A stretch of 64,000 nt of DNA from Chrysoperla carnea (taxonomy: Eukaryota > Arthropoda > Insecta > Neuroptera > Chrysopidae): the NCBI RefSeq assembly GCF_905475395.1, contig NC_058342.1, forward strand, positions 30,586,140 through 30,650,139. Direction: 5' to 3'. The notes under the pieces were generated by a model, which saw only the letters and a list, made by a program, of their open reading frames with translations, ran no database searches and was not told the origin of the DNA. The position numbers and the translations under genes were made by a program. Position 1 is the stretch's first letter. Each line of letters begins with the position of its first letter. This document shows, piece after piece, positions 43,423 through 54,439 of the stretch.

Positions 43423-43498
43423 TTTTTTTTTCAATTTTATTGATCTGTATATATAAAAATAAATTGCTGTGCGTTAGTCTCGCTAAAACTCAAAAAAA

Positions 43499-43534
43499 CG
43501 GAATTGGTTACGCCTTAACAAACTGAGCTAATAT
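43499..43534 (-). mobile_element. SINE head fragment
   Basis: GAATTGGTTACGCCTTAACA, then AACTGAGCTAAT, is the reverse of the tRNA-like A-box region of the SINE at 58958 (AGCTCAGTTGGTTAAGGCG type). Only ~35 bp remain. Confidence 0.6.
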
Positions 43535-43539
43535 CGAGT

Positions 43540-44200
43540 AAATTAGTTCTGAAAATATAGTTCGTTGGCAAGATATTCATTAAACTTTATACTGTAGTTT
43601 AAGGTTTACAGGACTGTCATTTTCACAAATTTTGATTTGATATTCGACGTGAAATCAAGAAGCTAAGATACAAAATAACAATCATATTATGAATCAACTA
43701 TTTAACAAAACTTTTATAATATTAATATATTTATTTATTGAAACTGAAATTGTTGTAATAAAGTCAAGTTAATAATTTGAAAATTTTCTTCAAACATATA
43801 TATGTATATATTATGCTTGTGTTATCATAATAAACTTTTCCACTTATCAATACATTTTCATCAATTTCGGAACAAACATAAAAAAATAATTTAGATATAT
43901 ATTTATATCGAGGTTGTGCGTATGGTTTATGTATCGATGGGGTTCGGTAGTTACATTTTGCATATTTTCAAACACAATATTCGTGTTCAGCGATCCCAAA
44001 AACCCTCTAGTAACGAGTTTAGACTGATTATATGACAATTTGAACCACGTTGCTGTCATTAAAAATGCGATCTGATTTATGGTTTTCAAGATATTAGTCT
44101 CATGTGAAGGTTTTCTGAATGTGAAGTTAGATCTGCAGTGGTAGGTATATCGCGGTTAGCTGGAGGTGTCTGGGTGTCTTATTTATAGGCCCGAACTACT
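43540..44200. other. No gene recognised
   Basis: A+T-rich. An 80-codon minus frame (43847-44089) has no recognisable motif. 44100-44200 is less A+T-rich and unassigned. Confidence 0.35.
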
Positions 44201-44204
44201 CGTT

Positions 44205-44305
44205 GTGTGTGTAGTCATGGTAGGGACAATAAAATCGATGCCAGAGCTTCCAGTGAAAAATTTTGGCGTCAAAGGAGGCTGGATTACTAATTTTTAACAA
44301 CTACT
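44205..44305 (+). mobile_element. Family K MITE fragment
   Basis: CTCGTTGTGTGTGTAGTCAT, GGGACAATAAAATCGATGCC and GTCAAAGGAGGCTGG. This matches the first ~90 bp of the copy at 4979, then is lost. Confidence 0.65.
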
Positions 44306-44740
44306 TTTTTTTACTAGAAGATCATGGATAATGGGCATGGTGAAACCGACTACGGAATCCTAGTAATAAATAAATGTGAAGAAAATATCATCAACTCTTA
44401 AAGTTTCATGATATAGTTTTTCTACAATCAACTCATGCAAACACATTTTTCTTTTTATAAAAATGTTTTTCATTGGTCATTTTATTACATTACCAATATT
44501 TGTTGTTCATGCGTTAAATTTTTATCTATCTGATTAATTAAAACTTTTTCAATGAGTATTTTTATTCTTAACTTTTATCGAGGAAAAATTATTTTTTTTA
44601 TTTTATTTTATTTTATTTTTTTAAATCAAAGAAAACTCATTTAAAATTGTATCAAAGCAACCAATTGGCGATAAGTGAGAAAAAAGGATGAAAGACTCCT
44701 TTAAGGTGTGAAAAAGATTATTATTACATAGAGTATATAA

Positions 44741-44835
44741 CAGGGGTGGGGAACCCGTCGACCGGAGTAAGGTAAAAACTACTGTCACTCATTGGAGTCC
44801 TCGCGAGCTCACGTTTGAAAAAAGTTTTTGATCAG
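44741..44835 (+). mobile_element. hAT-like end fragment
   Basis: CAGGGGTGGGGAACCCGTCG resembles the CAGGGGTGGGCAA-type ends of many hAT elements. No inverted partner was found downstream, so it is a truncated end or a chance match. A family-A-like scrap (GCAAACAAACAATTGACTGA) follows at 44857. Confidence 0.35.
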
Positions 44836-44889
44836 AGTGTTTCTATGTTAAACTAGTGCAAACAAACAATTGACTGAGTTAAGCCAAGG

Positions 44890-45230
44890 CTTCCTTGAGA
44901 AATGGTAATTATGTAAAGGATTGGATTCAACTAATATTGGCCTTGGATTTTCCCTTAAATTTGCCTAATAATTCCTTATTATCCTGGAATAATGTTCCAT
45001 AAGGGACATCTATATCAAATTTAAAGTAGATATATCTTGAAGTTCGAATTAGATAATCCCGCAGGAACCTAACATTTTTCCGGTATAAAAATGTGTTATC
45101 GCATGTCTTAATCCAGATAATTTATTTGCCTAATTTCATTCAAATTTGTACAGCCGTTTTCTCGACATCCAAACATCGAAATAATCAAACAACAAACTTT
45201 CACATTTACATATAATTAGCAGGAAGAAGG
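44890..45230 (+). repeat. Dispersed insect repeat (RTE/Helitron-like tail)
   Basis: The ending TTTCATTCAAATTTGTACAG, then CAACAAACTTTCACATTTAC, parallels the right end of 462-902, preceded by GGTATAAAAATGTGTTATCG. The pattern is familiar across insects. Class unresolved. Confidence 0.45.
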
Positions 45231-45624
45231 AAATTTGAAAAAAGCTGGAATTGTCCAGCGGAGCGGATGGGTAACGCTTAAATATCTATATTTATTAATA
45301 ATTAATAATTTTAGATGATATTTGTTGTTACGACGCAAAAAACATCTATTTGATTTTATTGGAATTTCAAAAATAAGTCTCTAAGAAATCGGTAGAAAAT
45401 ACGTCAATTTTAATAACCATAATTTTAACAAGCGAAAGAAAATAATAATTACAGTTGGCAATGACACAAGATATTGGTGTATAAATTTAATACTTGGAAA
45501 AACATTCTTATATAACCCAAACGCCCACAGATCTTATTTACTCAGGTAAAAACAGAAAAGATTATTGGAATGAAAAATGTTTTCTCGAAACTTTCTAGAA
45601 AAAATATCATAGTCCGACGAGTTT

Positions 45625-45772
45625 TTATATCATGTATATATGACATATACATAGTATATTAAGTTTAGTTCCAAGTTTGTAACGCTTAAAAATATTGATG
45701 CTACGAACAAAATTTTGGTATAGGTGTTCATAGAATCTTCTAATTAGTCCACTTACGGCTGTCCGCCCGTAC
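45625..45772 (-). repeat. Family A, truncated copy
   Basis: TTATATCATGTATATATGAC, AAGTTTAGTTCCAAGTTTG, GGTGTTCATAGAATCTTCTA, then stops at GTCCGCCCG. Only the first ~150 bp in this orientation remain. Confidence 0.7.
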
Positions 45773-45959
45773 TTTTAATTTAAAAAACAAAAAAAAAACG
45801 AAAGTTTTAACTGCGATTCCAACGGAATGCTGTTTTAGCTCACTTACTCGTTGTTATGGCTACATTCGATAAATGGTATAATAAAGGTATACCCTTTTGT
45901 GGTCATTTTCCAAATTTTCCCGGCATTTTATGAGACAGGATCATTTAAATTATTATTAT

Positions 45960-46680
45960 ATTCTCTAAAGCCACACAATTTTTGAGCCAAAACCAAATTT
46001 GATCTTTTACAAGCTTCTATTTAGTTTCACGTGTCCCATTGTCTGTCTAAAATCAAATCTTGCAAGTCAAATTTGATCCACTTCCCGCTTTCCGATCGAG
46101 CTGAAATTTTGCATGCACATTTAGTTAAGATGATAATGCATGGTAAGCTTGTGGCGTGCTGATTTTCTCATCACTTCCATCATATTTGATATATATACAT
46201 TTTTTTAGTCTTACTAAAAAGTAGAAAGTAATTTTATCTATGAATCACTCATACCCGACTGTTTGTAAAAAAATAAATAATTAGGCATGTGGAGTAGATG
46301 AGGGGTTCTGATTCATTTTGGATATTTCACATTGAGCGCCTCGAGCTTTTACAAATAGTCGAGTATGAGTTACTCATAGATAAATTTATTTTCTACTTTT
46401 TAGTACAATAAAAGCTTGTCCCTTAAAAAGTATTTTTTATTAAAATTTTTTTTCGCGTTATTTTTAAACTTAAAATCTCTATTGTCTGTGCTATATGTTA
46501 AATTCCTTAAAATAGGTTTGTATCATAAATTTAGCTTAGATCACACAATTTTTGAACCAAAACCAAATTTTGACCTTGTTCACGTAATTTTTGATCTAAA
46601 AATCTCCATTGTCTGTGCTATATGTTAAATTCCTTAAAATAGATTTGTAACATAAATTTAGGTTAAGTTAACAACATATT
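45960..46680. repeat. Local repeats around a nested foldback
   Basis: CACAATTTTTGA.CCAAAACC occurs at 45966 and 46545. TGTCTGTGCTATATGTTAAA occurs at 46483 and 46609 (126-bp period). The foldback at 46213-46404 appears to have entered this repeated region. Confidence 0.55.
46213..46404. mobile_element. Family H foldback MITE, copy 2
   Basis: 192 bp. The outer arms ACTAAAAAGTAGAAAGTAA and TTTTCTACTTTTTAGT, then TCTATGAATCACTCATACCC and GAGTATGAGTTACTCATAGA, pair over ~60 bp with few mismatches. The centre GGCATGTGGAGTAGATGAGG is shared with 26862-27069. No coding sequence. Confidence 0.78.
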
Positions 46681-46689
46681 AAAGTCATT

Positions 46690-49600
46690 AAACTGGTAAG
46701 AATGGTTCATAAGAATTGAAAACCATCTACTTAACAAAAATATTATACGAAGTATTCAACAAACATGTATGACAATTCAATGAAAAATGTCGAAAATATA
46801 TGAAAAATTTCTGATTATTTTCTTTTTTTTTCATATAAAAAAGGAAACATTCCTTTTAGCATAAATAAAAAATATGGAGAAGAAAATCACAAAACATCAA
46901 GAAAAAATGTTTTTTTTTTGTACATCACATGAAAAACGATATTACTAAACTACATGTATGTTGGTAGTGGAAAAATCACTAAAAAAAGTTTTTTTTACTA
47001 CTTCTTAAAATAATTTTTAGTCATATTTTCTCTAGAAATGTAGACTTTTACCTCTTACCCACACTACCACACTCTCTCTTCTACAACAATATAGTTATCT
47101 CCCTTCAACTTTCTATACTGTAACTAAAGTCATTTCTGTTTAACAATAAAATTGATTAACTTCGCGTAATTATATCTCAACAATGAAACTGTCAATAGTT
47201 TTGAGTTTTCTATTTTTAAATCAGAACAAATAGTTTGTGACAATTTCTGACACGTTAGTTTTTTTTAAAGTGATTGTCTTTGTACAATATTGTAAAAATA
47301 GTGTAATACATCATACAGCAGTGGTATGTACGCATATATAATATATATGCTTAGCACACTCAAATAAGTATTAATTTTAACATGCTTTTAACTCAACTGT
47401 CCATTTATCACGTATTCTGTATGATAATAGCATAATAATAAACATATGGAATTCTGTATATATAATAGACATCTCTCTTACACTACTTATACTCTAAATA
47501 TAATTGTTTCTGTCAACAAAACTTCTCAAATCTACAATTTTCGCCTGAACTAATTTTATGATAAAACTTAAAGTTTCGATGAAAATCGACCCGTTTTTGT
47601 GACCTTTAACCCTGCATAAATTTTTTTCCACATCTCGGATCGATGAAGACATCACGGATCGATTTCATTTATGATGGTGTTTTGATTAATCCTACTAAGT
47701 TTCAGCCGGGTGCTAATTTTTGTACTTTCGGATATTTAAATTGACCGGATATGTTGCAGTTAATATGGGTGAAATCTGACCTTAGTGACGGAGCTCTGTT
47801 GATCAGAAGTATTTTTTTTATTACATAAATGTTTGTGTATACCGTTTGAAATGGTTGATAGTTAAATCGATTATCTGCATCGCTGTTTCAACCCCCGAAC
47901 ATGAAAGGGGTGTATTAGAAGTATGGTGTATTATCGAGATAATAAAGTCTTCATTCTTAGCAAACTTTGATACGCCCATGAAGTCACTGTTATTAATTCC
48001 TCCTTAAAACTGTTTTAATTAGAATTAGTCAAGATTGTGTTATAAATTTTCTTAATATTTTCTATTCTAATTAAATTAAAAAACTTAAAGAATTCTATGA
48101 CCAACTATAAAAATTGTGTTGAATTACACAAGTTTGATTCAGAAATTCAATCAATATATTATTTGAAAAAGAAACCCAAGGATTGTGGAAAAGACTACAT
48201 TATATTACTAGCGATTACCCGCCTTCTGCGATAGATACAAAATTATACTATAACCAAATTGTCCTATGTCATAAACCCTCTGATTCTATATACCCCTCCC
48301 CTTAAGAGGGCATAAAAATACAAAAACTAGGGGCTTGAATCTAGTTCATGACATACAAAGGAACCAGTGTTATGAATCAGAGCGAGATTTAATTGAACTA
48401 GAAAACTTAGATCGAATTCGTGCCGATATAAGATGTGTCCCATCGAAACTAATGTTTTTGTGTGAAACATTTTCCTGGATTAAATCGAGTTTCAAGCATA
48501 TGTCAACTTAATCAAGACACCCTGTCAAAGGTATGAGTGTTAAGGGCGGAAAACATTATTTTTCCTCGTAGCGGCTAAATAGCTATGATCGGGCCCTGGT
48601 GAAATAAACAACAAATGAACTTTCATCAATCCAATTCGATCAACCTATCCAATCTTTTAAGAATCAAAATTAACAAAACTTCTATTTTCACTTATACACC
48701 CTTGCCTATTTTTTATAATGACCCATTAATTTAAATAATCCTAGGCCCCAACCTATTATTACATCTAAACAAACAATATGGGAGTGGAAAAAAAGAGGCC
48801 AAATTAAAACTCGCCATTTTTTTCATCAAAAATTTTGCAATACACATTTTAAAAACACATTTTAAAAAACGCATTTCTATGGCATCCATAATACTTGGGC
48901 GGGGTTCATACTTGATTTCAATAAACTTAAATCCCCTTTCAAACACTACTTAAGTAGGTGTTTTTGAAAAATATTTTTATGTGACAACCATAATGGTATG
49001 TACATCTCAAATACATCCAATTGGTCTGTAAATATGTAACCTCCTCCCTAATAATCAACCCCCTGTATTTTTTTTTTCAAAAAGAAATAAATAAAAACAA
49101 AGGCCAACATACCTTACACACATGAGGGTATTTACCCCTTGCATGGATGATATGTATTCAATAACGATTCTATTTATTTTCGAATTAAAATATTCAAGTA
49201 TTCCGACAAGAGTAATAATGCTCTTATAAAAGGGACCCCTCTCAAACCACTTACCCCCCCAAACAAAACTATAAATTTTTTATCTACAAAATCATAACAA
49301 TAAGCCCTCTCCGGTATTATTTTTGAAAAAGTGTTCCCGATATTTTTTAATGAATGTAATTTGTATTTAATTTTTTGTTTTGTCGAATTGTTTTTGCCAT
49401 TCAATATCAGATTGTAATTAAAAGAATAGATTTAAAATGATAATTATTAAAAAAAAAGAAAAGAAAAGTGGACTGAGAATTCATTGGGGGTAGTTTTTTT
49501 TTATAAGGGTTGCATAATAATAATAAATTAATAATACGTCAATGCATATTTAACAGTTTAATAATTTTATTGAGAATATTTTTTTTCAAATATAATTGCA

Positions 49601-50190
49601 GGAAATGTAAGTAGTATGACATGATAACACACTGGTCTGGATTTTGGGAGGAGATTTTAATTAAAGAACGATTTTAGGTCTGTAAACCTAAAATGTATAA
49701 TGAAAAATTCATTTTAGCATGCATGCTGACTTTATATCAAAGCTTGAGCCATTTGTATATTACTACAGGTTAAATAGAAGCTAGTTACTCTTGTCCATAA
49801 TGCACTAAATTACAGGAGTTATTTTTTCATTTAAATAGGTTCAATATCACGTACTGAAAGTAAATGCACCCTCCATTTTAAGGAAAACCGTTTTAGGCTA
49901 AATCTCCATAACCGTGCACTTTAGACAAAAGCTGGTAATAACCTTTATTGTAGATAATTAAATTAGAATATCTTGATATATTTCATAAAGACATGGTATG
50001 AAAATTCATTCGACAATAACATTGACTTTGTGAAATAATAGGAAAATTTCTTTGTTTAGTGATAAACCCCACTGTTATTGAAAACTAGAGGTAATATTCC
50101 CCACTGTTATTGAAAACAGTACATAGTTTTTATTTTTCAACTACTTCGCACAGGAAATTCTCACTATGATTAGCAAAATATTATGTTTAC
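46690..50190. other. No gene; unassigned and repeat-like DNA
   Basis: 47630-47930 carries a dispersed-repeat tail in reverse (AACCCCCGAACATGAAAGGG). ACTAGCGATTACCCGCC at 48210 resembles a common insect repeat start. 48720-49480 is repeat-like, with C- and G-rich runs and two minus frames of 71 and 76 codons without domains. A short direct repeat, CCCACTGTTATTGAAAAC, is at about 50069 and 50102. No tRNA or host exon was recognised. Confidence 0.4.
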
Positions 50191-50197
50191 TGTTAGC

Positions 50198-51001
50198 CAG
50201 ACGCGTGTGCAAGAATTTTTCAAGGGAGGGGTTCAAATTTTTGTTCCTCATGTTTAGTCATAATGTCAATAAAATAAGATACTCTTTTTATTAAGTCAAA
50301 ATGTGACATTCAGCAACTGTTTTCAATTTTGCAAAGTTAATTCTGCGAGCTGCGCAGAAAATTTTGTTCCCATAACCCTAAGCGAGGTTAAATCATTTTG
50401 TCGATATTCAGACATTTTCGGTCTAAGGTATGTTTTGAGACGACGAAAAGATGTAAAGAGTCGTACAATGGTCACTGTTGTCACAGGTAACATGAGAACT
50501 TCGCATATTTCTTGAAAATACCGGTTTCGAGTGAATTTTCGACGTCTCGTTCGTAAATGCGATTTCGTTAAAATTAAACTTCGTCGACTCATCACGGGAA
50601 TAGTTGAAAAAGTTAAGGGCAATAGTGTTCATCGAAATTTTTCATTTTATTGCGAAAGAGACCAAAAATATTTGATGGAATATTTTCCTTGGCTTTCGCA
50701 ATTCGATATCGCTCATGACTTTGAAAATTTTTCTAATCTCTTCTCCAGTGTCTCCTCTTTTTTCAACCAAAATCTGTTTCGCAGCTTCTGCAGTTCGATA
50801 TCGTGGCCAAGATCCAGATTTTCTATTTGAAGTAGTTGACTCAAAGGCGAAATTCAAAGAATATACCAAGTTGAAAAATGCATGGATATCTGATTAGTCA
50901 GTGGAAATGGGTGCGTTCACAAGACTATATTGTTAATTGAAATTTATGAGGAGAGATTCTCAATGGGATTCCCAAAACTCCTTCCGTGCTCACGAACCTG
51001 C
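50198..51001. mobile_element. hAT-like element, 804 bp
   Basis: The left end CAGACGCGTGTGCAAGAA and, complemented, right end CAGGTTCGTGAGCACGGAAG form imperfect TIRs. The 8-bp flanks CTGTTAGC (50190-50197) and CTGTTAAC (51002-51009) differ at one base, the 8-bp target duplication expected of hAT. Inside, frames of 70-100 codons overlap on both strands. One minus frame is open from 50869 to 50423 apart from a single stop, which suggests decayed coding sequence. I do not recognise its product, and no BED finger or hAT dimerisation motif is visible. Confidence 0.65.
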
Positions 51002-51004
51002 TGT

Positions 51005-52100
51005 TAACATACAAAATCGCCTACGTACAAGAGCTATATTTATATAACGATATTATTATAATATTTTCTAAATAACATTATAATTTTCCCACCTGTTTTA
51101 TATTTTATATCATCTAGAATCTAGATAATTAAAATTTCACACTTATCAGAAAGAATCGCTGCATTGATGTGTATATTAACACAAATGTAATATATAAATA
51201 ATATCGCTTGCATTTGAAGCTTTTATAATTACTTATTTACGTAAATTGTTCGTTAGTTAATATTTTAAAAGATAATTAGTATATTAACTGTTATTGACAT
51301 ACTTTTAGAAGCGTGAATAAAGTAAAAAGCAACGTGAATTTTATCTAAATATATATATAATTTTATTGTTGGATAACATTTAATATTTTGAAAAAAAACA
51401 ATGTAGGATTTATTATTAAAGAGAATTGAAACAAAAAAACCTCGAACCAGGAATAGTATCACTCCCTAGCCCCTTCCTCAAAAGAATATTTGTCTAATAA
51501 GTAAATTAACTAGATTTTGGTGACTGTAGAAGTATAAGAAGTAAATCATTATAATTACATCAGACATCAGTCTTCGATAAATCGTCAAACGAGTTTCTTT
51601 CTTTTTTTTTTTTGATAAATAATACCTAACTTAATTAATTTTGAACTAATTAAATTATTTAACAAGTACAACAAAAAATATTGTCTATCGTATTTTATTG
51701 TCAACCTAAATATGTATAAACAGTTATTAACTCTTATTATACCACGTAAAATTTTTTATTTACAATGTCAAAATAAGTCAACTCAGTACAAAGTTTGGAC
51801 CCAAAGAAACTAGAAAATTCTATTACGATCCCAATACTAAACCCAATCAAGTTTCGTAGCAGAAAAGTAATAATAGATGATAAAAAAGGTTCAGGGTATC
51901 AAGAAATCTCTACTAGTTCTGCACATATTTGCTTTGTCATATTAAGCTTTAAAATCGAAATTCGATCCTTTGCACTTTGCCCATTTTCTCATCAAACATT
52001 AAGGCGATTAATTTTTACACTTTGAGAGAGACAAAAGACTTTTAAACGATCTTGTTCATTAAGGGTTGAATATAAATTATAAATACAAATATATACATAC
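51005..52100. other. No gene recognised
   Basis: A+T-rich DNA with a 76-codon frame (51795-52025) of no known family. Poly-T at 51603. Nothing else is supported. Confidence 0.4.
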
Positions 52101-52367
52101 TATATAGTCCGTTCGATTAACGCAAAACCATAATAAGGTCATAGGAGCCATATTAAGTTCATCTTCCCCGCCGTGGTCAAGGAAGAAAGCAAAATTTATC
52201 TATTAGTTTAACTGTACATGAATAAATAAAATTTTAACTCTTTTTCATCAATATATTGGTTGTATAGAACCCAAATTAGTCGGTTATAGCCGAATAATTT
52301 AATATTAATATGATTTATAAACAATATGCTAGAGAGAACAGACAACATTTAGAATCATTTAAATATC

Positions 52368-52439
52368 GACTCCGTGGCGCAACGGTAGCGCGTCTGACTC
52401 CAGATCAGAAGGTTGCGTGTTCAAATCACGTCGGGGTCA
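52368..52439 (+). tRNA. tRNA-Trp(CCA), cluster copy 1
   Basis: Acceptor GACTCCG/CGGGGTC (one T-G pair), D-arm GCGC-AACGGTA-GCGC, anticodon stem TCTGA/TCAGA with loop CTCCAGA, so anticodon CCA at 52400-52402. T-arm CGTGT-TCAAATC-ACG with discriminator A. A run of seven T follows within ~10 bases (Pol III stop). No intron. It looks functional and matches the distant minus copy at 57007 base for base in the core. The 66-codon frame through it is an artefact. Confidence 0.95.
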
Positions 52440-52551
52440 AAAAAGAATTTTTTTGGAGCATGATTTTAAAACTGTATCTATTTTTGCAACAAATTATAAC
52501 ACAAACATGATCACTCACGGTTAGATCACATTAAGAAGCAACTTTTACAAC

Positions 52552-52623
52552 GACTCCGTGGCGCAACGGTAGCGGGTCTGACTCCAGATCAGAAGGTTGC
52601 GTGTTCAAATCACGTCGATGTCA
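52552..52623 (+). tRNA. tRNA-Trp(CCA), cluster copy 2, weakened
   Basis: Anticodon loop CTCCAGA (CCA) is intact. The acceptor 3' half reads CGATGTC, breaking two pairs against GACTCCG. The D-stem has one G-G clash (GCGC/GCGG). Probably a decaying copy. It starts 184 bp after copy 1 with the same flank (GATCACTCACGGTTAGATCA). Confidence 0.7.
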
Positions 52624-52729
52624 ATCAAATGTTTTTGGAGCATGGTTTTAAAACTGTATTTTTGCAAAGAATTACAACGCAAACATGATCACTCACGGTT
52701 AGATCACATTAAAAAGCATGTTTTACAAT

Positions 52730-52801
52730 GACTTCGTGGCGCAACGGTAGCGCGTCTGACTCCAGATCAGAAGGTTGCGTGTTCAAATCACGTCGGGGTC
52801 A
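52730..52801 (+). tRNA. tRNA-Trp(CCA), cluster copy 3
   Basis: Identical to copy 1 in the anticodon, D- and T-arms. The acceptor is GACTTCG/CGGGGTC, pairing through two adjacent T-G pairs. Followed by AAAATCGAATTTTTTT, a good terminator. Starts 178 bp after copy 2. Confidence 0.88.
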
Positions 52802-52999
52802 AAATCGAATTTTTTTAAAATCTTATAAAATTCTTCCTTTCAATTGAGAATCTTCTGACATGAATTTTTAGTAACATAAAAGTTCCTCTGTATATTGTAT
52901 TTTCTAAGCCCTTGGACAATTTCTGCTCACGGATCTGTGAAGGTCTGTCAAATTCTTAGTGAATTTTTTGGACTAATCGAACGCACTAAGAATTAAATT

Positions 53000-54350
53000 G
53001 TATCTATTTTGGTAAATTCCAGAAGTGTACATTATATATTTTGTTATACACACAGACAGAACTAAACAGAAGACATATAACAACAAAACATAACGATACT
53101 AAATGTTCATTAAAATTATTGTAGTGCATATAATTTGCTAGCGACTTGTAAAACGATAAAACTTACATTGTAATCAGTTATGGGTAATCTATACACATAG
53201 TCCGGGCATATTAGAAATTTGACGCGTTTAATTCTGAAACGAGTAGTCTCTCTTTGTATAGACTTTTAAATTTTCAAAAGGATTTTCCGGGATCCATATA
53301 TAGGGTTTGTTGAGGATTTTAGTGACATTTTGTGGTTAAAATAATACTTTAACTATATATTTGTATGCTTTTCTTTTCCTAATTTCATTTTTGTATTCGA
53401 TATATAATCCTTAAAAAAATTTGAACAAATGAAAACAAACAATTTACTGAGTTAACGACCAACTTCGGAATGACGTTTTTATTATTTTATTCTTTTTCAG
53501 TGCACTAACAAATTCCTATTTTGCTTGGACTATGTACAAGTTATACACGATATATTTATACCTAAGTATACATAGAGCAATATAAATTTGAAAATCATCT
53601 CCGCTATAAGTCATAAAAGTTTTATACGCATAAATTCATACAGATTGTATCATGCAATTTTTTATTGCTATTATTATTTTCAAATGGTATTATTATTACA
53701 CCTCAAAAACATTATTTTTTAAATTTTTAAAGAATGTACGTCTGTTGATAATTTTCATTGTAGTTCATATTAATCGGATACAATTAGATTTGTGTCACCG
53801 GTTTAAACAAATTTGTAGCATGGAGATTTGAAAATATTCGTGCTTTGATTAATTATTTTAAAATTTCCACTACAAAAGGTCTTCTATTTTGTTAATAGGG
53901 TTACCAACTCAAAGTTCCGGAAGTCGGGAGATATTGAATTAATTATATGACCGAATCAAAATACAGTACCATTTTTTTAATGTTTTTAGTTTTTCCATCA
54001 TTAAAAATTTAAATAAATATCCCTCAAATAATTAAAAATAATTTTGCTTCAAATAACTTCTTTATTTACTCAACTCTCGAGGATTTGTGTTAGTTGTCAG
54101 TATTGGGAGTTGGGAGAAGCTACGTGATTTCTGGAATCTTCTTAAATTTTCCAATTTCGAGTTTATCGTTTCAAAAACTGAAACATGGTTGAAAACTATG
54201 TTAATTTTTATCAAAAATCTCAAATTTTATGAATCTAGTTTCTACAAAATTGTTGTTTTGGAGCAAAACTTATTAACAACATTGGAAATTTCGTTTAAAA
54301 AATAAAACTTAAAATAACCTGCAAGTTTCTAAAAGTTTAATGATTATTGA
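53000..54350. other. No gene recognised
   Basis: A family-A-like scrap, GAAAACAAACAATTTACTGA, is at 53429. The 72-codon frame 54087-54305 has no domain. Otherwise unassigned. Confidence 0.4.
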
Positions 54351-54362
54351 AGAACTTCAAGA

Positions 54363-54434
54363 GGTTCTATGGTGTAATGGTTAGCACTCTGGACTTTGAA
54401 TCCAGCGATCCGAGTTCAAATCTCGGTAGAACCT
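54363..54434 (+). tRNA. tRNA-Gln(UUG)
   Basis: Reads CAA codons. Acceptor GGTTCTA/TAGAACC is fully paired. A box TGGTGTAATGGTTAGCAC. Anticodon stem CTGGA/TCCAG with loop CTTTGAA, anticodon TTG at 54396-54398. T-arm CCGAG-TTCAAAT-CTCGG, discriminator T. A TTTT stop follows after two bases. 72 nt, no intron. It is single-copy in the window, unlike the Leu and Trp genes. Confidence 0.96.
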
Positions 54435-54439
54435 AGTTT

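Larger units (their letters stand above)
42546..43495. repeat. Segment bounded by 52-bp identical direct repeats
   Basis: The sequence from TCTGTATATATAAAAATAAA to CTCGCTAAAACTCAAAA occurs identically at 42546-42597 and 43444-43495, 898 bp apart. Its wording (GTTAGTCTCGCTAAAACTC, then GGCTGGACCGATTTT at 42601) matches a widespread insect repeat start often treated as Helitron-like. The interval holds a family C monomer (42893-43090) and the G-rich tandem blocks. It could be two element starts, or recombination around one. Confidence 0.5.
52107..52986. mobile_element. 880-bp TIR-bounded segment enclosing tRNA-Trp genes
   Basis: The left end GTCCGTTCGATTAACGCAAA and, complemented, the right end GTGCGTTCGATTAGTCCAAA share CGTTCGATTA and most of 20 bp. 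TA flanks each side (52105-52106 and 52987-52988), as in Tc1/mariner insertions. Between the ends are three tRNA-Trp copies and A+T-rich spacer, with no transposase frame. It may be a non-autonomous mariner-type element that carries tRNA genes, or two separate element ends that happen to flank the cluster. Confidence 0.5.

Noticed and set aside
43162-43456. Overlapping 77-90-codon frames of Gly-Cys, Val-Trp or His-Pro runs
   Set aside because: They are translations of the GGGTGT hexamer in different frames and have no independent support.
52310-52510. 66-codon frame over the first tRNA-Trp
   Set aside because: The tRNA fully explains this sequence.
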